Of a DNA stretch of 64,000 bases, positions 40,962 through 49,962 are shown piece after piece. The position numbers were made by a program, and so were the translations under genes. Where the stretch lies: positions 248,001 to 312,000 of the forward strand of contig NZ_CP119988.1 of NCBI RefSeq assembly GCF_029338515.1. Direction: 5' to 3'. The stretch comes from Haloglomus litoreum (GTDB taxonomy: Archaea > Halobacteriota > Halobacteria > Halobacteriales > Haloarculaceae). The first letter of the stretch is position 1. Each line of letters starts with the position of its first letter. The notes beneath the pieces are model-generated. The model did no database searches, was not told where the DNA came from, and saw only the letters and a program-made list of their open reading frames with translations.

Positions 40962-41301
40962 TACAGTACGAGTCGCCCGGGCCCACCGCAGGGCCCTGCG
41001 GGCGAACGAAAGGGAGTGTGTGTGCGTGTGTCCGCGTTACCGACCGCGGGGGTCGGGGAGCGGAGCGCGTGACTCCCACATCCTCCACCCGACCCCGGTG
41101 GTGTCTCCGTAATAGGCCTTGTGTCATACCGTCCGCCGACCGTCAGACGACGGTCACACGACCCCGCCCAGCGTCCGACACGCGACACACGACCGCCGGC
41201 TGCAAGGCCCGTTCGAACCGGGGGACAGCGGTCGGGCGCGCACCCGTCCGCCTCCGGCTCGTGGTCCGACCCGGCGACCGCCCGTCGTTCGGGGCGGCCG
41301 C
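40962..41301. other. Convergent spacer between the SipW operon and the cobalamin adenosyltransferase gene
   Basis: About 340 bp lie between two convergent transcripts. There is a short GC-rich inverted repeat near 40980-41005 and a GTGTGTGTG run at 41018-41026. I see no gene or clear regulatory site. Confidence 0.4.
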
Positions 41302-42000
41302 TCAGTACTCGGTGCCCTTCCGCGCCCGGTGGCCGTCGTCGAACGGGTGTCGGCCCTTCCGGACCTCGCTCACGAGGTCGGCCGCGTCGCCGAGGAACTC
41401 CGGCGGGGAGTGCCCGCCGGTCAGCACGAGTTCGAGGGCGTCTGGTTTCGATTCGACCAGTTCGCGGACCTCCGCCGGGGCGACCAGCTCGCGCTCGGCG
41501 GCGTACAGCACCTCGTCGAGCACGAGCATGTGCATCCCCTCGTCGGCGTCCCCAGCAGGGTCGAACGGGGTCGCGAGGTCGGCGTCGGCGGCGGCCGCCA
41601 CCAGTTCCCGGGCGCGCTCCAGCCCCGCCTCGGCCTCGGCCGAGTGGTCGCGCTCCTCGCTCCCGTCGGGCATCGCGTGCCAGCCGTAGTGGCCGAGGTT
41701 CTCGTAGCTGAACCCGGGGAGGGCGGCGATGGCGTTGTACTCGCCGCGGACGTCCTCGACGGAGTCGGCGCCGCCCTTCATGAACTGCAGCACGTGGACC
41801 TGGTAGCCGTGCCCGACCGCGCGCATCGCCATCCCGAGCGCGGCGGTCGTCTTCCCCTTCCCGTCGCCCCACCAGGCCTGCACCAGGCCGAACTCCTCGG
41901 GTGCAGCGGGCTCGATGTCCCGGGATTCGGGGCGGACGCCGCCGCCGGGCGTGTTCGCGCGGACCGGGTCGGGGTCGTCGGCCGCGGGGCCTTCAGTCAT
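41302..42000 (-). CDS. cobO: Cob(I)yrinic acid a,c-diamide adenosyltransferase (CobO/BtuR type)
   Basis: This protein of about 232 residues has the P-loop [20 protein letters not shown] and the CobA/CobO pattern [10 protein letters not shown]...[20 protein letters not shown] and [13 protein letters not shown]. It transfers the adenosyl group of ATP to cobalt in corrinoids, completing coenzyme B12. The acidic N-terminal 40 residues are a haloarchaeal extension. The ATG at 42000 gives an 8-bp overlap with nikR; a start 27 bases earlier is possible. It is co-transcribed with the NikR regulator. Confidence 0.9.
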   Translation of the reverse strand: MTEGPAADDPDPVRANTPGGGVRPESRDIEPAAPEEFGLVQAWWGDGKGKTTAALGMAMRAVGHGYQVHVLQFMKGGADSVEDVRGEYNAIAALPGFSYENLGHYGWHAMPDGSEERDHSAEAEAGLERARELVAAAADADLATPFDPAGDADEGMHMLVLDEVLYAAERELVAPAEVRELVESKPDALELVLTGGHSPPEFLGDAADLVSEVRKGRHPFDDGHRARKGTEY

Positions 42001-42478
42001 CGTGGTCGTGCCCGTGCTCGTGGCCACCGTCGCCGTCCTCGGCGGCCGCCATCGCCTCCTCCAGCACGCCGTCGAAGTCGTCGACCGGCAGGACGGAGTA
42101 GTCGACGCTGAGGGTGTCCTGCGTGGCGCGGACCTTCCCGACGAAGCCCGAGATCTCCTCCAGCGATCCCTCCACGATGAACAGCTCCATGCAGTAGTGG
42201 TCGCCGACGTGGTTGTGGACGTTCGAGGTGACGAGGTCCTCGTGGGCGTGTCGCAGCTGCATCATCCGCTCCTCGGCGTTCGAGGTCTCGTAGTTGAACA
42301 CGACGGTCACGACGCCCAGCAGGTTCCGGCCCTCCAGCCGCCGGTCCTCGAACTCGCTCAACAGGTTCCGGGCGCCCTCACGGACGACCTCGCTCCGGCC
42401 GGTGTAGCCGTGCTCCTCGGCGAACTCGTCCAGCCGGTTCACGAGGGACTCGGGCATCGAGATGCTCACGACGGTCAT
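41993..42478 (-). CDS. nikR: NikR-type nickel-responsive regulator
   Basis: This 161-residue protein has an N-terminal RHH domain ([39 protein letters not shown]) and an ACT-like metal domain. [10 protein letters not shown] supplies His88, His90 and Cys96, and RHAHEDL supplies the fourth ligand, matching His87, His89, Cys95 and His76 of E. coli NikR. The C-terminal [10 protein letters not shown] adds extra metal-binding histidines. NikR represses nickel uptake. The operon with cobO suggests control by, or cross-talk with, cobalt. A TATA-like TTAATATC is on the minus strand at 42502-42509. Confidence 0.88.
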   Translation of the reverse strand: MTVVSISMPESLVNRLDEFAEEHGYTGRSEVVREGARNLLSEFEDRRLEGRNLLGVVTVVFNYETSNAEERMMQLRHAHEDLVTSNVHNHVGDHYCMELFIVEGSLEEISGFVGKVRATQDTLSVDYSVLPVDDFDGVLEEAMAAAEDGDGGHEHGHDHDD

Positions 42479-42734
42479 GTTAGTAACTCCAGGGCGTTCG
42501 GATATTAAGGATTGTGTGCCCGGGCCGGTGGGGAGCCGCCCGGGCCGGACCCATCATCACCGCGTACGTGAGCCTGACCGTCCGTGAGATGACGACGACG
42601 GGGACGACGGCACCTGTCGACCGTAGCCGTTCGCTCCGAGGCGGTGGTCGGTCCTGTATTACTCTTCAGAGTTCATTATAGATGGGAAAAACTTGTTCTT
42701 GTCCGCGGGATATTGCCAAATCTCGCTAATACAC

Positions 42735-44135
42735 CTAGTATGCGTCATCTGGAACGCCTTCGAATCCGACCCGGTCGACGCGGCCCGAGAGTTCGGGCAC
42801 CCCCAGGCCGTCCCGGAGCGCCCCGAGGACCGCCTCGTACTGCGGGCCGTGGCGGTCGACGACGAGGTCCGGCGTGAGGTCGGGGAACAGGTGGTCGCTG
42901 CGGACGTAGTAGTCCGTCGTCGCGAGCCGGTAGGTCCGGCGGTCGGCGAGCGGCGCACCGCCCACGTCCACCGACAGCACCTCGGCGGCGGCCTCGTCGT
43001 AGCGGAGCCGGACGCCGGCGTAGTGGCCGAAGTACCAGTCCGCCCACGCCGGATACGGGTCCCCGGTGGCCCGTGCCAGCGCCCGGCGGAGGGTGGCGCC
43101 GTCGACGGCGAGGCTCACCAGCTCGTCGCGGAACGGGACGAGCCGACAGAGGTCCCACGCGGTCACGGCCCCCGAGAGGTCCGGCCCGGCGCGGATGGCG
43201 GCGGGCGCCACCAGCGCGACGTCGGCCTCCGCCCGCCGGCGGTAGGCGTCGGCGACGAGGTTGCCGATGCGGGACTCCCCGGCCCGCACCGCGGGTCGAT
43301 CACAGCGCACCGGACGATCCAGCGTGGCGACCACGTCCGTGAGGCCGGCCTCGCGGGCACGCTCGCGGAGGCTCGTGGCGGTGCCCTCGTGAAGGGGGGC
43401 GTCTGGCCCGACCCGGCGTGGCTCGACCGACCGCGCGGCGAGGTCGACGAGGTTCAGGTGGCTCGCGCCCTGCCCGCCGCGGGCGTAGACGGTGCCGTCG
43501 ACGACCGTCGCGACGTGCTTGTGGGCGTGGCCGTCCAGCACCGCGGCGACGTCGAGGTCCTGGGCGAGGTCGCGCCCGCCGGGGACGCCGCCGGAACCGC
43601 CGTTCGACCCGCGCCCGAGGTGGGCAAGGACGACGACGTGGTCGACACCGCGCTCGCGGACGGCCGCGACGGCCTCGTCGACGGCCGGCCGGACCGGCTC
43701 GAACCGCAGGTCGGCGGCCTCGGGGTTCATCTTCCCGGTCTCCGGGTGCGCGACGCCGACGAGGCCCACGCGGGCGTCGGCCGTCTCGCGGACGACCCAC
43801 GGCTCGACCGCCGGGGCGCGCTCGGTCCCGTCGTAGAGGTTGGCCGCCAGGTACGGCTGCGGGGTGGCTGCCAGCACGTCGCGGGCGGCGGCGACGCCGG
43901 CGTCGAAGTCGTGGTTGCCGGGCACGTCGGCGTCGGGCGCGAGCGCGTCGACGGCGTCGAGCACGGCCCGCCCGTCGGTCACCAGCGGGAGCGCGCCGGG
44001 GGCGGTGTCGTCGCCGGTCCCGACGACGAGCGTCCGGTCGTCGCGGAGCGACTCGACGAGGCCGACCAGCCGGGCGAGCTGGTCGGGACGGTCGAGTGCC
44101 GTCTCGAGGTCGGAGTAGTGGAGGGCGAGGGGCAC
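42735..44135 (-). CDS. 5'-nucleotidase/UshA-family metallophosphatase
   Basis: This 466-residue protein has a two-domain plan. The N-terminal metallophosphatase part has GTGDDTAPGAL, PGNHDFDAGV (GNHD motif) and LAHLGRGSN with LDGHAHKH. The C-terminal nucleotidase domain has GNLVADAYRRRAEADVALV and a substrate region around WADWYFGHYAG. The usual first DxH motif is replaced by a shorter start (MPLALHYSDLET), so one metal site may be altered. No signal peptide is seen, unlike secreted UshA. It may hydrolyse nucleotides or nucleotide sugars in the cytoplasm. Confidence 0.82.
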   Translation of the reverse strand: MPLALHYSDLETALDRPDQLARLVGLVESLRDDRTLVVGTGDDTAPGALPLVTDGRAVLDAVDALAPDADVPGNHDFDAGVAAARDVLAATPQPYLAANLYDGTERAPAVEPWVVRETADARVGLVGVAHPETGKMNPEAADLRFEPVRPAVDEAVAAVRERGVDHVVVLAHLGRGSNGGSGGVPGGRDLAQDLDVAAVLDGHAHKHVATVVDGTVYARGGQGASHLNLVDLAARSVEPRRVGPDAPLHEGTATSLRERAREAGLTDVVATLDRPVRCDRPAVRAGESRIGNLVADAYRRRAEADVALVAPAAIRAGPDLSGAVTAWDLCRLVPFRDELVSLAVDGATLRRALARATGDPYPAWADWYFGHYAGVRLRYDEAAAEVLSVDVGGAPLADRRTYRLATTDYYVRSDHLFPDLTPDLVVDRHGPQYEAVLGALRDGLGVPELSGRVDRVGFEGVPDDAY

Positions 44136-44182
44136 GCCACGCGAATCCGGGCGACGAGCGCAAAACGGTTCCGGGAGGCGTC

Positions 44183-44659
44183 TCAGGGCGTCCGCCGGTC
44201 GAGCCGACGCGCGCCCGTCCGGGCGACGATCCCGACCAGGAAGGCCAGCACGCCGAGCCCGACAAGCGACGCCGGCGACGCCACCGAGACGGGAATCGGT
44301 CGCAGGCCGACGGCCTCCAGTGCGGCGCTGGCGAGCAGGACACCGGCCGGCGGGGCGGCGGCCAGCGCCAGCGCGACGACGAGCCCGTCGTTGAGGAAGG
44401 CGGCGACGGCGGCCGCGAGCAGCGAGACACTGGCGATGAACCAGCGGGCGAACAGCGACCGGACCGCCGGGTCGGCGAACGCCGCGACCGACACCGTCCC
44501 GAGCCCCCGGAGCGGGCCGAACGTCGCCGCCAGTTCGTAGGCCACGACCCCGACCCCGACCAGTACCGCGACCCCGACCGCGTACAGCGGCAGGAGTCGG
44601 GTCAGCGTCCGGTCCCGGCCCAGGAACACCCGTCTGACGATCCCCGGAACACCCACCAT
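44183..44659 (-). CDS. Four-helix membrane protein
   Basis: This 158-residue protein has four hydrophobic segments (around residues 25-45, 72-92, 95-115 and 130-148). The stretch FLNDGLVVALALAAAPPAGVLL matches YANDGLVVGATVAIAPFAGLL in the protein at 44757-45242, so they are tandem paralogues. The function is unknown. Both are read in the direction of the nucleotidase gene, and this one lies 47 bp upstream of it. Confidence 0.7.
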   Translation of the reverse strand: MVGVPGIVRRVFLGRDRTLTRLLPLYAVGVAVLVGVGVVAYELAATFGPLRGLGTVSVAAFADPAVRSLFARWFIASVSLLAAAVAAFLNDGLVVALALAAAPPAGVLLASAALEAVGLRPIPVSVASPASLVGLGVLAFLVGIVARTGARRLDRRTP

Positions 44660-44756
44660 CTTGCCGTGCTACGGCACCACACGAACAAGACCCTGCCGGT
44701 CGTGGCAGGCGTTCGCGGGAGCTCCGGGACGCGAACGGCGGGCTAGCGTCGAGGGG

Positions 44757-45242
44757 TCAGTCGCTGTCGAGCGGCGTCTCCTCGCGGACGTTGCGTGCCG
44801 GGTCCGAACTGGTCAGCCGCCCGACCATCGTGCCGACGAGGGTCAGCAGGACCCCGGTGACGAAGCCCAGGAGGGCGAGGCGGTCGAAGCCGGCCTGGCC
44901 CGCGCCCGGCGTGGCGAGGTCCAGCGACACGGCGACCGACCCCCACGCGAGGAGCCCGGCGAACGGGGCGATGGCGACCGTCGCCCCGACGACGAGGCCG
45001 TCGTTGGCGTAGCCGTGGAGGCCCGCCAGGACCGCCGCCAGCCCGCAGAGGCCGAGCAGGAGGGGCCGGCCGACGGCCCGGAACCGCTCGAAGCCGAACA
45101 CGGTGAGTCCACCCCAGACGGAGGCGGTGACGACGAACGCGAGCGCCACGACGATGGCCGCGTACGCGAGATAGATGCCGCTCCGACCCTGTTCGTAGCC
45201 GAACAGCAGCTCGAACGCCGTCCGGACGCGCGGATCCACCAT
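44757..45242 (-). CDS. Four-helix membrane protein, paralogue of the previous gene
   Basis: This 161-residue protein has four or five membrane segments, the shared NDGLVV motif and an acidic C-terminus (VREETPLDSD). It begins at the ATG at 45242, followed by VDPRVRTAFELLFGYEQGRSGIYLAY. The family is not recognised, and the pairing suggests a small two-component membrane unit. The gap to its paralogue is 97 bp. Confidence 0.7.
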   Translation of the reverse strand: MVDPRVRTAFELLFGYEQGRSGIYLAYAAIVVALAFVVTASVWGGLTVFGFERFRAVGRPLLLGLCGLAAVLAGLHGYANDGLVVGATVAIAPFAGLLAWGSVAVSLDLATPGAGQAGFDRLALLGFVTGVLLTLVGTMVGRLTSSDPARNVREETPLDSD

Positions 45243-45376
45243 GCCCCTCGGTGGCGCCCCCCGGCGTATAACGCTTGACACCCACGGTCCCCCCGGGGCG
45301 GGGCCGTGCCGGGCCCGCGGCACCGCCCGGCGGAGTCCGGCAGGGCTTTCCCGGGCGCCAGCCGACCGACGGACCG

Positions 45377-45874
45377 ATGGCTGCCACGAGCGAGCACGAC
45401 GGCCCCTTCCCGGGCGAGCGCGACGAGTCCCTCCGGACGCGGCTGGAGCGCCGACTGTTCAACTGCTTTCCCGCCTACCGCCTGGGTGGCGGCCGCGTGA
45501 CGTACATCCGGCGGGACTGGCGCGAGGTCCACGTCGCCGTCCCACGCTCGCTCTGGACGCGCAACTACGTCGGCACCATCTTCGGCGGCTCGATGTACGC
45601 CGCCGTCGACCCCATCTACATGCTGATGTGTATCCGCACCCTCGGTGACGACTTCACCGTCTGGGACAAATCGGCGGAGATCCACTTCCGGAAACCCGGC
45701 GAGTCAACCCTCCACGCGAAGTTCGAGTTGCCCGAGGCCGAAACCGATGCCATCCGCGAGCAACTCGCCCCCGGCGAGTCGACCGACCGGGTGTACGACG
45801 TGGAACTCGTCGACGAGGAGGGCGTGGTCCACGCCGAGGTCGAGAAGACGCTGTACGTCCGCCGGGACGAGTGA
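45377..45874 (+). CDS. DUF4442 (hotdog-fold thioesterase-like) protein
   Basis: This 165-residue protein has the DUF4442 pattern: RLFNCFPAYRLGGGRVTYIRRDWREVHVAVP, then RNYVGTIFGGSMYAAVDPIYMLM. The fold is that of acyl-CoA thioesterases, with a probable catalytic Asp in the AAVDP helix. It may hydrolyse acyl-CoA or another thioester; no partner is visible. The ATG at 45377 is used, with a GC-rich leader upstream, and is preferred to in-frame 45275. Confidence 0.82.
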   Translation: MAATSEHDGPFPGERDESLRTRLERRLFNCFPAYRLGGGRVTYIRRDWREVHVAVPRSLWTRNYVGTIFGGSMYAAVDPIYMLMCIRTLGDDFTVWDKSAEIHFRKPGESTLHAKFELPEAETDAIREQLAPGESTDRVYDVELVDEEGVVHAEVEKTLYVRRDE

Positions 45875-45976
45875 GCACGGCGACAGCAGGCCGCCCCGGG
45901 GTGAGTATCCGCGGGGGCGACCGACCAGTCGCCAGGAGCCGAGCGAGACTTGTGGCTCGGGTGACTACCGGCGACC

Positions 45977-46663
45977 ATGACAGACGACGCGGCGGGCGAG
46001 GGCTGGTCCCGCGAGGCGGCCGTCGACCGGCTCGACGACCTGGTCGAGACCGTCGAGACCGAGCGGATGCCCGTCCCCGTGCGGGAGGTGTGGGTGACCG
46101 GCGACCTCGTCCTCGGGGTCGACCCGGTCGAGCGCCTGGAGGTGTACCTGACGAAGGACCTGCTGTTCAAGGACGCGCCCGAGCGCGACGAGGAGTTCCG
46201 CAAGAGCCACGGCGTGCAGGGCGTCGGCAAGACCGTCTCGGCGGCGTGGGCCGACGAGTACCCCGAGCACCTCCGCGCGAACGCGAACGGCCACGCCGCC
46301 CCCGAGAAGTGCCTCGCGGCGCACCTGTTCGGCGACGGCGGCGAACCCGTCCACCTCGAAGTGTGCAACACCGGCTTCGAGAACAACGTCACCCAGCGCC
46401 TGCGCGGTGCCCGCGCCCGCGAGGACTACACGCAGTTGCTCGACCCGCGGGCCGCGTGCCTCTGGGTCGCCGGGGAGGACGGCGGCGTCCGGAGCGACGA
46501 GGCGTTCCGGAAACTGCGCGAGGGCGAGTTCGTCTTCCCGACGCTGTCGAAGGCGCTGGAGATGCTCGATATGGAGCCCGAGGAGGCCGCGGAAGCGGCG
46601 GCGGAACTCCGCGCGCACCGGCGCGAGCGCGACGGGCAGACCGTTCGTGGCGACGTGGTGTAG
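45977..46663 (+). CDS. Conserved haloarchaeal protein of unknown function
   Basis: This 228-residue acidic protein has no family I can name with confidence; it may match DUF7095. It shows DRLDDLVETVETERMPVPVREVWVTGDLVLGVDPVERLEVYLTKDLLFK near the start and HLEVCNTGFENNVTQRLRGARAREDY in the middle. There is no signal peptide or membrane helix. It reads in the same direction as the HTH gene at 46735, with a 71-bp gap. Confidence 0.65.
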   Translation: MTDDAAGEGWSREAAVDRLDDLVETVETERMPVPVREVWVTGDLVLGVDPVERLEVYLTKDLLFKDAPERDEEFRKSHGVQGVGKTVSAAWADEYPEHLRANANGHAAPEKCLAAHLFGDGGEPVHLEVCNTGFENNVTQRLRGARAREDYTQLLDPRAACLWVAGEDGGVRSDEAFRKLREGEFVFPTLSKALEMLDMEPEEAAEAAAELRAHRRERDGQTVRGDVV

Positions 46664-46734
46664 CACGGAGCCGGCGGCTCGCGTCGGTCCCCCGCCGGCG
46701 TCGGATTTAATCTCTGCTACCCACGTGTATCGAT

Positions 46735-47538
46735 ATGGTGGATGCGTTCGAGGCAGTCAGCTTCCTGACGCGGTCGGAGAACCGCGTCGACGTGCTGGAG
46801 AGCCTCGCAGGGGGGGCGCACACGGAGCGCGAACTGGTGGCAGATACCGGGATAACGGACGTGACGGTGGGGCGGGTGCTGGAGGACTTCACCGAGCGTG
46901 GCTGGGTCGTCGAGACCGGGGACGGCTACCGTCGGACCCGGCTCGGCGACATGCTGGCCGAGGACTACGCCCGCTTCGAGGACTCGATGGACCTCGCCTG
47001 TCGGCTCGGGCCGGTTCGGGACCTGCTGCCGCTCGAGGAGCTGCCGTTCGACCTGCGGTTGCTCGGCGAGGGACTGGTCTCGGACCCGGAGACGTTCGAC
47101 ACGCTGGGCGCGGTCGACCACTGGAAACGGCTCATCCGGCAGTCCGACCGCGTCGTGGGCACTGCGACCGCGGGCACCGCGACGACCGTCGTGGCCGAGC
47201 CGTTCCACCACGAGATCGTCGAGCGTGGGACCGAGTTCGAGGTGGTCGTCTCGCAGGCCTACTACGAGGCCGCGCGGAGCGACCCCGAGTCCCGACGGCT
47301 CGCGCGCGAGGTACTGGAGGCCGGGGCGGAGTACTACCTCGCCGAGGACATCGCGGAGTTCACCACCCAGGTCGCCAACTTCGACGACATCGCGACCGTC
47401 TCGGGCTACGACGAGGCGGGCAACATCCGTGTCGGCATCGAGACGCGGGCGAAGCCGGTCCACGAGTGGGTGCAGTCGGTCTACGACGAGCATCGCGAGA
47501 ACGCCCGGCGGCTGACGCCCGAGGACTTCGCCGAGTGA
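46735..47538 (+). CDS. Winged-helix regulator with FilR1-like domain
   Basis: This 267-residue protein starts with a wHTH (AVSFLTRSENRVDVLESLAGGAHTERELVADTGITDVTVGRVLEDFTERGWV). A C-terminal domain follows (HWKRLIRQSDRVVGTATAGTATTVVAEPFHHEIVERGTEFEVVVSQAYYE...) resembling the methanogen FilR1 middle domain common in haloarchaea. It is probably a transcription factor responding to a small ligand. An AT-rich ATTTAAT (46707-46713) lies before the start. The gene is followed 119 bp later by the acyl-CoA ligase, which may be a target. Confidence 0.82.
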   Translation: MVDAFEAVSFLTRSENRVDVLESLAGGAHTERELVADTGITDVTVGRVLEDFTERGWVVETGDGYRRTRLGDMLAEDYARFEDSMDLACRLGPVRDLLPLEELPFDLRLLGEGLVSDPETFDTLGAVDHWKRLIRQSDRVVGTATAGTATTVVAEPFHHEIVERGTEFEVVVSQAYYEAARSDPESRRLAREVLEAGAEYYLAEDIAEFTTQVANFDDIATVSGYDEAGNIRVGIETRAKPVHEWVQSVYDEHRENARRLTPEDFAE

Positions 47539-47657
47539 CGCCACACACCGTGTGTCTCGACACGGCGTGTGCCACAGACGTGGTTCGTATCATTTCACCG
47601 ATAATAAACAAGTGCCCGGCAGCCACAGCGTCGGGTGGGGATGCACCCCGGATTCCG

Positions 47658-49217
47658 ATGAACTTCGCGAACCACGTCGAGTTCCAGGCCGCGGACCGGC
47701 CCGACGAACTCGCCATCACCGACCCGAAGCGGGAGATGAGCTACGCCGAACTGGACGCCGAGACGAGTGCGGTGGCGAACGGGCTCGCGGCCCTGGGTGT
47801 GGCGCCGGGCGACCGCGTCGCGCTGTTCCTGCCGAACCTGACGACGTTCCTGACGAGCTACCTGGGGGCGATGAAGCTGGGCGCCATCCCGGTACCCATC
47901 AACCTCCGGTTCGGGCAGGCCGAGATCGCCCACGTCGTGACCGACGCCGACCCGGCGGCCATCGCCGTCTTCGACGAGGCCGCGCCGGCGTTCGCGGAGA
48001 AACCGCTGGACGCCGAACTCGTCGTGGTCGGCGACGAGGTGCCCGAGGGGACCACGCCGTACGGTGGCCTCGTCGCGGACGCCGAGAAGTCGTTCGAGAT
48101 CGAGTCGCGGCTGGACTCGGCGGTCGCGGAGATTCTCTACACCAGCGGGACGACCGGCCGGCCGAAGGGCGTCCAGCACACCCACGGGAACCTCGGTGCG
48201 AACGCGCGCGGGGGGCGCGCGCTGATGGGGTACGGTCCCGACACCTCGTTCCTGACGGTCGCGCCGTGCTTCCACGCCTCCGGGCTGAACGCGACCACGA
48301 CGCCGTCGCTGGTCCACGGCGCCGAGAACCACTTCCTGCCGGAGTGGGACCCGGAACTCGCGCTCCGGACGATGGCCGAGCGCGACGTGACCTACACGAT
48401 GATGATCCCGACGATGGTGCTCGACCTGCTCGAGCACGGCACCGAGGGGTACGACCTGTCGGCGTTCGAGTCGCTCAACGTCGGCGGCTCGCCGATGCCG
48501 GCCGAGCGCATCGCCGAGGCCGAGGCCGCGCTGGGCTGTGACCTCTACGAGGGGTACGGGATGACCGAGGTGACGCTCGGTGCCGCGGGCAACAGGCCCG
48601 GGCAGGACGTCTACAAGGCGGGCAGCATCGGCACCGTGGCCGGGCCCTGGGCCGAGGGACGCATCGAGGACCCCGAGACCGGCGAGGCGGTCGCGCAGGG
48701 CGAGAAGGGGGAGCTGCTCTGGCGTGGCGACGTCGTGATGAAGGGCTACTGGAACCTGCCCGAGAAGAACGACGAGGTGTTCGTCGAGCGGCCTGCTCCT
48801 CCGGAGCAGGCTGGGGGAGGCGGCGAAGCCGCCGAGCGCGAGAGCAAGGAGTGGCTCCGCTCGGGCGACATCGGTCACGTCGACGAGGACGGTCACCTCT
48901 TCCTCGACGACCGTATCGACGACATGTTCATCTCCGGCGGGGAGAACGTCTACCCCCGCGAGATCGAGGACGTCATCTACGAACTCGACGGCGTCCGGGA
49001 GGCCGCCGTCGTGGGCACGCCCCACGAGCGGTTGGGCGAGCAGGTGACGGCCATCGTCCGCGGCGACGTGACCGCCGACGAGGTGGAGGCCGTCTGCCGG
49101 GGCGCGCTGGCCGACTACAAGGTCCCACGCGAGATCCACGTTCGCGACGACCCGCTCCCGCAGACGGCGACGATGAAACTCGATAAGGTCGCGCTGCGGG
49201 ACGAGTACGGCGGGTAG
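47658..49217 (+). CDS. Long-chain acyl-CoA synthetase (AMP-binding ligase) with hairpin-derived insert
   Basis: This 519-residue adenylate-forming ligase has ILYTSGTTGRPKGVQHTHGN (A3), YEGYGMTEVT (A5), GDIGHVDEDGHLFLDDRIDD (A7/A8) and a C-terminal lysine region (TATMKLDKVAL). It activates carboxylic acids as acyl-AMP, then acyl-CoA. Between FVER and KEWLR, at about residues 379-396, lies an insert rich in Pro, Gly, Ala and Glu whose DNA consists of two hairpins (48791-48833). The ATG at 47658 is preferred; the frame is open far upstream without homology. The FilR1-like regulator precedes it. Confidence 0.9.
   Translation: MNFANHVEFQAADRPDELAITDPKREMSYAELDAETSAVANGLAALGVAPGDRVALFLPNLTTFLTSYLGAMKLGAIPVPINLRFGQAEIAHVVTDADPAAIAVFDEAAPAFAEKPLDAELVVVGDEVPEGTTPYGGLVADAEKSFEIESRLDSAVAEILYTSGTTGRPKGVQHTHGNLGANARGGRALMGYGPDTSFLTVAPCFHASGLNATTTPSLVHGAENHFLPEWDPELALRTMAERDVTYTMMIPTMVLDLLEHGTEGYDLSAFESLNVGGSPMPAERIAEAEAALGCDLYEGYGMTEVTLGAAGNRPGQDVYKAGSIGTVAGPWAEGRIEDPETGEAVAQGEKGELLWRGDVVMKGYWNLPEKNDEVFVERPAPPEQAGGGGEAAERESKEWLRSGDIGHVDEDGHLFLDDRIDDMFISGGENVYPREIEDVIYELDGVREAAVVGTPHERLGEQVTAIVRGDVTADEVEAVCRGALADYKVPREIHVRDDPLPQTATMKLDKVALRDEYGG
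48791..48833. repeat. Hairpin element inserted in frame in the acyl-CoA synthetase gene
   Basis: GCCTGCTCC-TCC-GGAGCAGGC (48791-48811) and GGCGG-CGAAG-CCGCC (48819-48833) lie inside the coding region. They encode the extra segment PAPPEQAGGGGEAAE. The arm/loop style is that of the hairpins at 21124-21290 and 24888-25603. The reading frame is kept, so the element behaves as a small insertion that is tolerated in a surface loop. Confidence 0.55.
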
Positions 49218-49254
49218 CTGCCGAGCGCGGGGGGCAGAGTGGCCGCGGCGCCGC

Positions 49255-49962
49255 CTACTTCACGGACGCGTCCCAGTCCTCGCCGCCGACGGCATGGTCG
49301 AGGGGTGCCCACGCGCCCGGCTCGGCCATCCGCTCGTCGACGCGGAGCTCGACGCCCCCGTCGCCGCCGTTCCGGACCTGGACGTGACGGTCGCAGAAGT
49401 GGCTCAGCGTCTCGACGGTCCGCTCGTCGGTGAGCGAGGCGTCGACCGCGAACACGCCGAGGTCGTCCGTCGCGATGATGCGACCCGTCAGCATGTGGAC
49501 GAAGCGCGACACCTCCCGGAGCGAGGCGTGGGCCAGCAGCGACGACAGCGACAGCAGCCCGATGCGGACGTGGCTGGCCTCCGCGGCGATCTTCTCGTAG
49601 AGCAGCGAGAACTCCACCTCGATGCTGGTCAGGTCGCCCGGGTTCGAGATGGGCTCACCGTGGGTCGTGAACCGCTCCTCGTCCCGGTCGCCGGGGCCCG
49701 TGCAGTCGACGATGCCGAGCCGGGACCGGTCGACCGAGCGCGCGGGGCGGTCGAGCCGGTCGAGCAGGCCGCGCCCGTCGAGGTCGGCGGCGACCAGCAA
49801 CAGCGACTCCTGACCCGACCCCGCGGCGAGGAGGTCGAGTGCGAGTTCGCGAGCGAGCACGCCGGAGGGACTGCTGACCAGCAGGTTCGTCCCCGGCGCG
49901 GCTGCTTCGAGGGGGATGCCGGGCTGGAACTCGTAGCGGAAGGCCTCGGAGCCCTGGGGCAT
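49255..49962 (-). CDS. DUF7504 family RecA/KaiC-like protein
   Basis: This 235-residue protein belongs to the same family as the 13229 protein. It has GTNLLVSSPSGVLARELALDLLAAG in place of a P-loop, SRLGIVDCTGPGD, and RIGLLSLSSLLAHASLREVSRFVHMLTGRI with a Walker-B-like strand. The normal GKT/S is missing. Its ATG overlaps the stop of the response-regulator/GAF gene by one base (TGATG), so the two are a coupled signalling pair. The role is unknown. Confidence 0.75.
   Translation of the reverse strand: MPQGSEAFRYEFQPGIPLEAAAPGTNLLVSSPSGVLARELALDLLAAGSGQESLLLVAADLDGRGLLDRLDRPARSVDRSRLGIVDCTGPGDRDEERFTTHGEPISNPGDLTSIEVEFSLLYEKIAAEASHVRIGLLSLSSLLAHASLREVSRFVHMLTGRIIATDDLGVFAVDASLTDERTVETLSHFCDRHVQVRNGGDGGVELRVDERMAEPGAWAPLDHAVGGEDWDASVK

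Noticed and set aside
46407-49217. 936-codon frame covering two genes
   Set aside because: The first 417 codons are out-of-frame readings of the 45977 and 46735 genes; only the part from 47658 encodes the ligase.
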